Part shown: positions 54,093 to 61,400 of the stretch, piece after piece
Position numbering within the stretch: the stretch's first letter is position 1
Layout: every line of letters begins with the position of its first letter
Source: Myxococcales bacterium
GTDB lineage: Bacteria > Myxococcota > Myxococcia > Myxococcales > JAJYLH01
Assembly (NCBI GenBank): GCA_021787845.1
Contig: JAJYLH010000003.1
Location: 62,001 to 126,000, forward strand
Length of the DNA: 64,000 nt
Direction: 5' to 3'
Program-made: the position numbers and the translations under genes
The notes under the pieces: model-generated
The model's database searches: none
What the model was told of the DNA's origin: nothing
Seen by the model: only the letters and a program-made list of their open reading frames with translations

Positions 54093-54788
54093 CTAGTCCG
54101 GGCTCTTGCTCGGCGGGCTGGCCGGCGGCGGGTTGCCCAGGTAGGCGTTCTTCACGTCCTCGAACATCCGGATGTAGCGGGCGGTCGCGAACAGCGGAAT
54201 CGCGCCCGCTGAGAACAACGACGCCGAGGCCGCCGAGATCTTCGCCTGGAACACGTTCTGGCCGGTCCGCGAGTCGACCGCCCACACCGCGACCGTCCAG
54301 GCGATGGGCGCGCCCTTGACCGCGGCCATCGCCGCCCAGGACGCCTCCTGGTCGAGCTTGCGCCCATCAGTGTTCGCCCACTTCACGTAGGCGACGACGT
54401 GGCCATCGGTCGGGTCGAGGCTGACGTCGCGCACCCGGCCCTTGAGCGGGCTCTGGTCGAGAATCGCCCGCACCCGCTCCTCGCAGCGCTCCAGCAGATC
54501 CGGCCCGGCCGCCTCACCGGCGGCGATGGCCCGCTTCAACGCCCTCAGGCTCACCTTGAAGTTGCGGGCGATCGCTGGCAGCCGCCGCCTGGGCGCCATC
54601 TTGATCACCCTGGGGTCCTGAAGCGCGAGCTGATAGGAGCGGTACAGGTAGAAGTCGTTTGCGCTGATGTTCACCGGCTTCGCGCGCGCGGGAACGGCGA
54701 GGGCGAGCATCGCGGCTGCCCCGAGCACCAGCGCGAGCCTCCCGACAAGACGTCCGCCGGTCGAACCCCAAGGATGGATCGAACTCAT
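54093..54788 (-). CDS. Exported protein of unknown function, upstream of the PEGA kinase
   Basis: The 231-residue product has a signal peptide (to about ARA at 36) and a mature part of about 195 residues with an N-terminal helical segment (NDFYLYRSYQLALQDPRVIK) and a beta-rich core (VRDVSLDPTDGHVVAYVKWA, IAWTVAVWAVDSRTGQNVFQ), ending in a Pro/Ser tail. I recognise no named family. AAGGAG lies 12 bases before the ATG at 54788, which is rather far. It ends 65 bases before the kinase start and in the same direction, so the two are likely one transcript; the secreted protein could be a partner or ligand for the kinase's outer domains. Confidence 0.75.
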   Translation of the reverse strand: MSSIHPWGSTGGRLVGRLALVLGAAAMLALAVPARAKPVNISANDFYLYRSYQLALQDPRVIKMAPRRRLPAIARNFKVSLRALKRAIAAGEAAGPDLLERCEERVRAILDQSPLKGRVRDVSLDPTDGHVVAYVKWANTDGRKLDQEASWAAMAAVKGAPIAWTVAVWAVDSRTGQNVFQAKISAASASLFSAGAIPLFATARYIRMFEDVKNAYLGNPPPASPPSKSPD

Positions 54789-55437
54789 CGGGTGCCGTCG
54801 CTCCTTTCCGTGTTGTGGGTCCCGGCTGCTCGCGGGACTGGCGCGCCAGCAGCGCCACCGAAGTTGAATCATCGTTCAGGCCAACGTCGAGTGCCACCAC
54901 ACCGGGCTCTTGCCAGGCAAAGGCGCTGGTGGCCGGCGGTGCCCGCCTGGTCGGGCTGGAAGTGTATCGGCGGCCCTCCGGCGTGGCAAGAAGCGGTCGG
55001 GCGCTTTTTCTCCAACGCGAGGCGATCGGCGAGCGGTTCTCCGGCGCGCCAGTCCAGGCGTTTTCCAGGCGAATCCCCAAAGGTCCATCCGCGTCGCGTC
55101 CCGGCGGCACCGGGTCGATGTCCGGCGCGCCCGGCCGGCAGAGAGGCGACGCAACACCCAAGTGGGCACCCGGGGTGCGACGCCACTTCTGCCCGGCGGA
55201 TGCGCCCCTGCCCGTCGACCGGCGGCGCGGCAGCCGACGCCTGGGCACAGGACCTCCAGATGATGGCGGGCGGCCTTGTGGTGTACGCTCTTTCGCGCTC
55301 GAGAGGGGCCGGCCGTCATCGGGAGCCCTCGACGCACCTCGTGGTCGGTCGCCGGCCGCTGCCCGCGTCTTCGGTCCGAGCCGGATGGCATCGTTTCCGG
55401 CCGGCCCCCGGGCACGACACCGAAGAGGGATCTCGCC
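54789..55437. other. Long gene-free stretch between divergent genes
   Basis: These about 650 bases hold no gene I can support, though several open frames cross it. It must contain the promoters for the exported protein on the left and the giant gene on the right, but I find no convincing -35/-10 pair. Confidence 0.45.
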
Positions 55438-58400
55438 ATGACCCGACCGGCGCTCGTTGTCGCGGCTGCCATCGTCTTCTTCTCCGCCCGACCCGCGCGT
55501 GCCGCCTGCACCGGCATCCAGCCCGGGGACTACGCGGGCGCGGACCTGACCGTCTCCGCGAACTCCACGTTGTGCGGCGGCACCTATTCCAACGTCGGCA
55601 CGTTCACCATCGCCTCCGGCGTCACCGCGACCGTCGACCCGGCGAGCGGCGGCCAGGTCACCGTCCAGGCGACGCGCGTGAGCATCGTGGGAACCCTGGA
55701 TGGGACCGGCAGCGGTAGCGCTGGGGGGCAGGGCTGCACCTATACGAACGGCGGCGCGGGCCAGGCGGGCTCGGGCGTGTCCCCGGGAGGCGGCGCGCAC
55801 GCGGCACCAAGCCGCGGCGGCGGCTCGGGCGGTGGCGGCGGCGGGGCCGGGAACGCGGGGGGCACCGGCGGACAGGGCAGCTCGGGGGCCACCGCCGGCG
55901 TCGGCGGGGCCGCGGACGGGGTCTTGGGCGACCCGACGCGCACCGTCGTCGGCTCCGGAGGCGGCGGGGGCGGCTGCGCGGCGGCGCGTTTCGCCGATTG
56001 GGAGACGGCCGGCGCGGGCGGCGCGGGCGGCGGGTCGATCACCCTGATCGCCAAGGTGATCGAGATCGAGGGCGCCGTCCGGGCAGATGGCAGCCCCGGA
56101 ACGAGCGGGACCCCGCTGTTGGGCGGCGACGGGGGCGGAGGCGGAGGCTCAGGCGGAACGCTGGTGCTCTACGCCACCGAACGCCTGGCTTTCGGCACCA
56201 ACGCCGCGGTCAGCGCCAACGGCGGCGCGGGCGGTGCGCAAGGGGTCGGATTCATCTTGAGCAGCGGTGGAGGAGGCGGCGGCGGTGCCGGAGGGCGCAT
56301 CAAGCTGTTCCAGCCGGCGAGCTGCGGCGGCGCCCCCACGTCGGTGAGCGGCGGCGCTGCTGGTAGCGGCGCCAACGGCGGCGAGGTGGGCGGCACCGGT
56401 ACCGCCTACTGCGAGGACGTCGAGAAGAACCCGACCATCTCCGCGGTGACCGCCAGCCCGAACCCGCAGAACGAGGGAAGCGCCTCGACGATCACGGTCC
56501 AAGCGGCGAACGGCTCCGCCGAGCTCGGATCGCTCGGTCATCTCTTGAAGTTCCAAGTCGACTGCGACGGCAACGGCACCTACGAAGTCGGTCCCCAGAC
56601 GTCGAATTCGACCTCCTGCACCTGGCCAGACAACGGAACCTACACGGTGCACGTGCGGGTGAGCGACTGGAACAGCGTCGGCTGGTCGGGGGAGGCGGCC
56701 GGCACCTTCGCCTTTGGCGGCAGCGCGACCTCGAGCGTCGCGGTATCGGTCAAGAACGTCGCGCCGACGATCACCTCGATGGTGGTGCCCGCGACCGGGA
56801 ACGAAGGAGCGGCGCTCTCGTTCACCGGCAGCGCTACCGATCCCTCACCGGTCGACCAGCGGAGCTTGACCTACTCCTGGGATTTCGGCGACGGCACGCC
56901 ACCCGCGCTGGGGACCTCGGTCACCCACATCTACGCGGACAACGGCGCGTATTCGGTCACTCTGACCGTCACCGACAAGGACGGCGGGACGACGAACAGG
57001 TCGGCGACGACCGTCATCGCCGATGTCCCGCCCTCGGTCGACTCGATCACGATTCCGTCGCTGACCGAGAGCGTTGCCGCCACCTTCGGCGCGGCGGTGA
57101 GCGATCCTTCGAGCGCGGACACCGCGGCGGGCTTCCAGTACGACTGGCACTTCGGAGACGGCACCCCCGACGCGACTGGCCACGACCTGTCGGCGCCGAC
57201 GCACACCTACGTCGAGAGCGGCACCTATCAGCTCACCCTGACGGTCACCGACAAGGACGGCTTCTCCGGGTCGAAGACGGTAACCGTGACCGTCGCCAAC
57301 GCGCCGCCGGTGGTGAAGATCGTCAGCACCGTTCCGGCTAGCCCTCCGGAAGGGTCGCCGGCCACCGTCACCGCCGGCGCCACCGACACGCCGGGCGACA
57401 CCGCTGCCGGGTTCACCTTCACCTTCCACTGGGGCGACGGCACCCCGGACACGGTGACCCGCAACTCGAGCGCGGCTCACACCTATGCCGACAACGGGAG
57501 CTACGCCTTCACGGTCACCGCGACCGACCGCGACGGCGGCGTTTCCAACCCGGCCGCCGAGAGCATCGTGGTGACCAACGTCGCTCCGACGATCACGAGC
57601 CTGACGGGACCGGTCTCGCCCATCGACGAGGGTTCGAGCGCCGCATTCTCCGCGGCCGCGACCGACCCGAGCTCGGCCGACGTCGCCGCCGGGCTCATCT
57701 ATTCGTGGGATTTCGGCGACGGACAGAAGGCGAGCGGGAAGAACCTCACCGGCCCGACCCACGTCTTCGACGACAACGGCCAATACACGGTCACCCTGGT
57801 CGTCAGCGACAAGGACAACGGAGCGAGCGCACCGCAGAGCATCCAGGTCGACGTCGTCAACGTGGCGCCGGCGGTCACGCTGGTGCTGCCGTCGAACGTG
57901 GTCGAGAGCATGGCAGCGACGTTCGGCTCGACGGTGTCCGATCCGTCGACCGCGGACACCGAGGCCGGGTTCACCTACGACTGGAGTTGGGGGGACGGCA
58001 CCGCTGACGCCGTAGGGAAGGGCCTGAGCTCGCCGTCGCACACCTACGTCGAGAGCGGGAGGTACACGCTGACGCTTCAGGCGACCGACAAGGATGGCGG
58101 GGTGGGGGCCCAGACGGCGACCGTGACCGTCGCCAACGCGCCGCCGGCGGTGAGCTTCACGAACCCGCCCACCCGAGCCAACGAGGGCTCGACCGTTACC
58201 TTTACCTACCAGGCGACCGACACCCCCGGCGACACCGCGGCGGGATTCGATTTCACCCTGGACTGGGGCGACAGCACCCAGAAGACCGTCACCCGCGCGA
58301 CCAGCGCGAGCCACCTCTTCGACGACAACGGCACCTACACCATCACCCTCACCGCGACCGATCGCGACGGCGGGACGAGCGAGCCGGCGACCACGACCCT

Positions 58401-61400
58401 CGCCGTGGCCAACGTGCCGCCGACGGTGACCTTGAGCGCTCCCGCCACCCTTGCGGAAGGCGCCGCCGGGACGTTCTCGGTGACCGTCACCGACCCGTCG
58501 CAAGCCGACACCCGCGCCGGCTTCGCCTACGCCTGGGATTTCGGCGACGGCACGGCCGTCAGCCACGACCCGAGCCCGCAGTCGCACGCCTACGACGACA
58601 ACGGGACCTACGCGGTCCGGGTGACCGTCACCGACAAAGACGGCGGCAGCACCTCCCAGACCGCCTCGGTCCGGGTGACGAACGTCGCGCCGACAGTGAC
58701 CCTCGGGCCCGTGCCCAGCCCCGTCGAGGCGCAGAACCCGGCGGCGTTCAGCGCGTCGGCCACCGACCCGTCGAGCGCCGACACCGCCGCGGGCTTCACC
58801 TTCGTCTACGACTGGGGCGACGGCACGACGAGCACGGTCACGGGCACCTCGACAGAGCTGCTGCACACCTGGACCGCTCCCGGCACCTACACGCTCCAAG
58901 TCACCGCCACCGACAAGGACGCCGGCACGAGCGCGCCCGCCACCGCGACCATCGTGGTGACGCCGGCGCCGCAGCCACCGGCGCTCTCGCTCGCGCCCGC
59001 CACCCAGACGGTCACCGAGGGCGGTTCCGCTTCCCTCACCGCGACCTTCTCCGACCCGGACCCCGGCGACCGGGTGGCCAGCATCCAGTGGCAGTTCGGC
59101 GACGGGACGACCCTCACCTCGACGCAGCCCCAGAGCCCACTCGCCCTCCAGCACCCCTATCCGGACAGCGGCGCCTACACGGTCACCGCCATCGCCATCG
59201 ACGCCACCGGCCTGTCGACCACCGCGACCGCGACTGTGGTGGTGACGAACGTCGCGCCGACCGTGCAGATCACCAGCGTTCCATCGGGAGCGACCGAAGG
59301 CGCGCCCGTCGACGTCGCCGGCACCGCGACGGACCCGTCGCCCAGCGACACCGCTGCTGGTTTCACCTACCGCTGGAGCTGGGGGGACGGCACCGCCGAT
59401 TCGGTCGGCCTCGGCTTGTCGAGCGCGAGCCACACCTACGAGGACAACGGCACCTACACGCTCACCCTCACCGCGACCGATCAGGAAGGTGCGACCAGCG
59501 CGCCCGTGAGCCAGCAGGTCGCCGTCCAGAACGTCGCGCCGACGGTCGAGCTGACCGGAAAATCCAGCGGCAACGAGGGCGACACGCTGACCTTCGACGC
59601 GACCGTTTCCGACCCCTCGCCGGTGGACACGGCCGCCGGTTTCACCTTCGATTGGCGCTGGGGCGATGGCTCGCCGGACACCACGGGAAAGAACCTCTCT
59701 CCACAAGCGCATCTGTTCGGCGACGACGGCGACTTCCAGGTGACGCTGACGGTCACCGACAAGGACGGCGGCGCGACCACCCAGCAGTTGGCCGTCAGCA
59801 TCGCGAACCTGCCGCCGGTGGTGAGCCTGGGGCCGTTCCCCTCGCCGGTCGTCGCGGGCACCGCGGCGACGTTCACCGCGTCCGCGACCGACGGTCCCGC
59901 CGACACCGCCGCCGGCTTCACCTTCATCTTCGACTGGGGCGACGGCTCGCCGCCGACGACCGGGAAGAGCGGCTCGGCCGCGCACACGTACCGGAAGAGC
60001 GGCAACTACCTCATCAGCGTCACCGCCACCGACCAGGATGGGGCCATGAGCGCTCCTGCCTCCCGCGCGGTCGACGTCTCCCCCGCCGGCTCCACCAATC
60101 CGCCCAGCTTGAGCGTCGCGCCCGCGACCAGCGCCATCGACGAGGGCAGCTCGGTCTCGTTCACCGCGACCTTCGCCGGCCCCGACGCGGCCGATCCGGT
60201 GGTGTCGCTCGAGTGGCGTTTCGGCGACGGGCAGACCCAAACCATCAGCGCCCCCGAGAGCCCTCTGACGCTCTCCCATCTCTTCGCGGACAACGGCGCT
60301 TTCCAGGTGATTGTGGTGGCGACCGATTCATCGGGCGCGCAGGCGACCGCGCAGGTGAGCGTCACCGCTGCCGAGGTACCTCCGACCGCGACGCTCGGCC
60401 CGGCGCCGGCGGGACTCACCGAAGGCGAGAACGCGTCGTTCTCGGCGACCGCCTCCGACCCTTCCCCGGCCGACACGCAGGCTGGCTTCACTTTCGACTG
60501 GAGCTGGGGCGACGGTACGCCTGGCAGCAGCGGCCTCGGCCTCACCAGCCCCACCCACGTTTTCGAGGAGAGCGGCAGCTATGCCGTTACCCTCGTGGTC
60601 ACCGACAAGGACGGCGCTTCCTCGCAGGCGGTGAGCGAGACCGTCGAAGTGGCGGGCGTCGCGCCGGCGGTCGCCCTGAATGCACCGGCCACCGGCGACG
60701 AGGGTTCGCCCCTCGCCTTCAGCGCGACCGCGACCTCACCCTCCTCTACCGTCACCCAGGCGGGATTCGTCTATTCATGGGATTTCGGCGACGGATCGCC
60801 CAAGCTCGAAGGGCTGGGGCTCTCGAACGTGTCGCACGCCTACGCGGACAACGGCAGCTATCCTGCTGAGCTCGTGGTGACCGACAAGGACGGGCTTTCG
60901 ACGACGAAGACCGCGGTCGTCGACGTGAAGAACGTACCGCCGGTCGCGGCGGTGAAAGTGCCCACGCCGGTGACGCAAGGGGTCTCGGCGACCTTTGCCT
61001 TCGCGGCGACCGATCCGTCGAGCGCGGACACCGCGGCGGGCTTCGCCTTCGCCATCGACTGGGGCGACGGCACCCAGGCGAGCCCGACCGGGACCAGCCT
61101 TTCGCTCAGCCACACCTATCAGGCGGCCGGGGAATACACGCTTTCGGTCGTCGCGACGGACAAGGACGGCGGTGCCAGCGCGCCGGTGAGCGCAACGGTC
61201 CAAGTCGAGGCGTTCAGCACCAACCGGCCGCCGGTGGTCGCCCTCGCGCCGCCCAGCGAGACCGCCGCCGAAGGGGCGGGGGCCTCCTGGACTGCGACGT
61301 TCTCCGATCCGGATCCGGGCGACGCGGTGACGAGCCTCGCGTGGGACTTCGGCGACGGAAGCCAAGAAACCGATTCGCTTCCCGCGAGCCCGGCCGCCAA

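Noticed and set aside
54815-55441. Plus-strand frames in the gap before the second giant gene
   Set aside because: They have no ribosome site, no domains and low-complexity Arg/Gly/Pro content.
56845-60279. Open minus-strand frame of about 1140 codons opposite the second giant gene
   Set aside because: It is the antisense reading of PKD repeats (Arg/Gly/Val-rich). The plus frame from 55438 has a signal peptide and clear PKD motifs.
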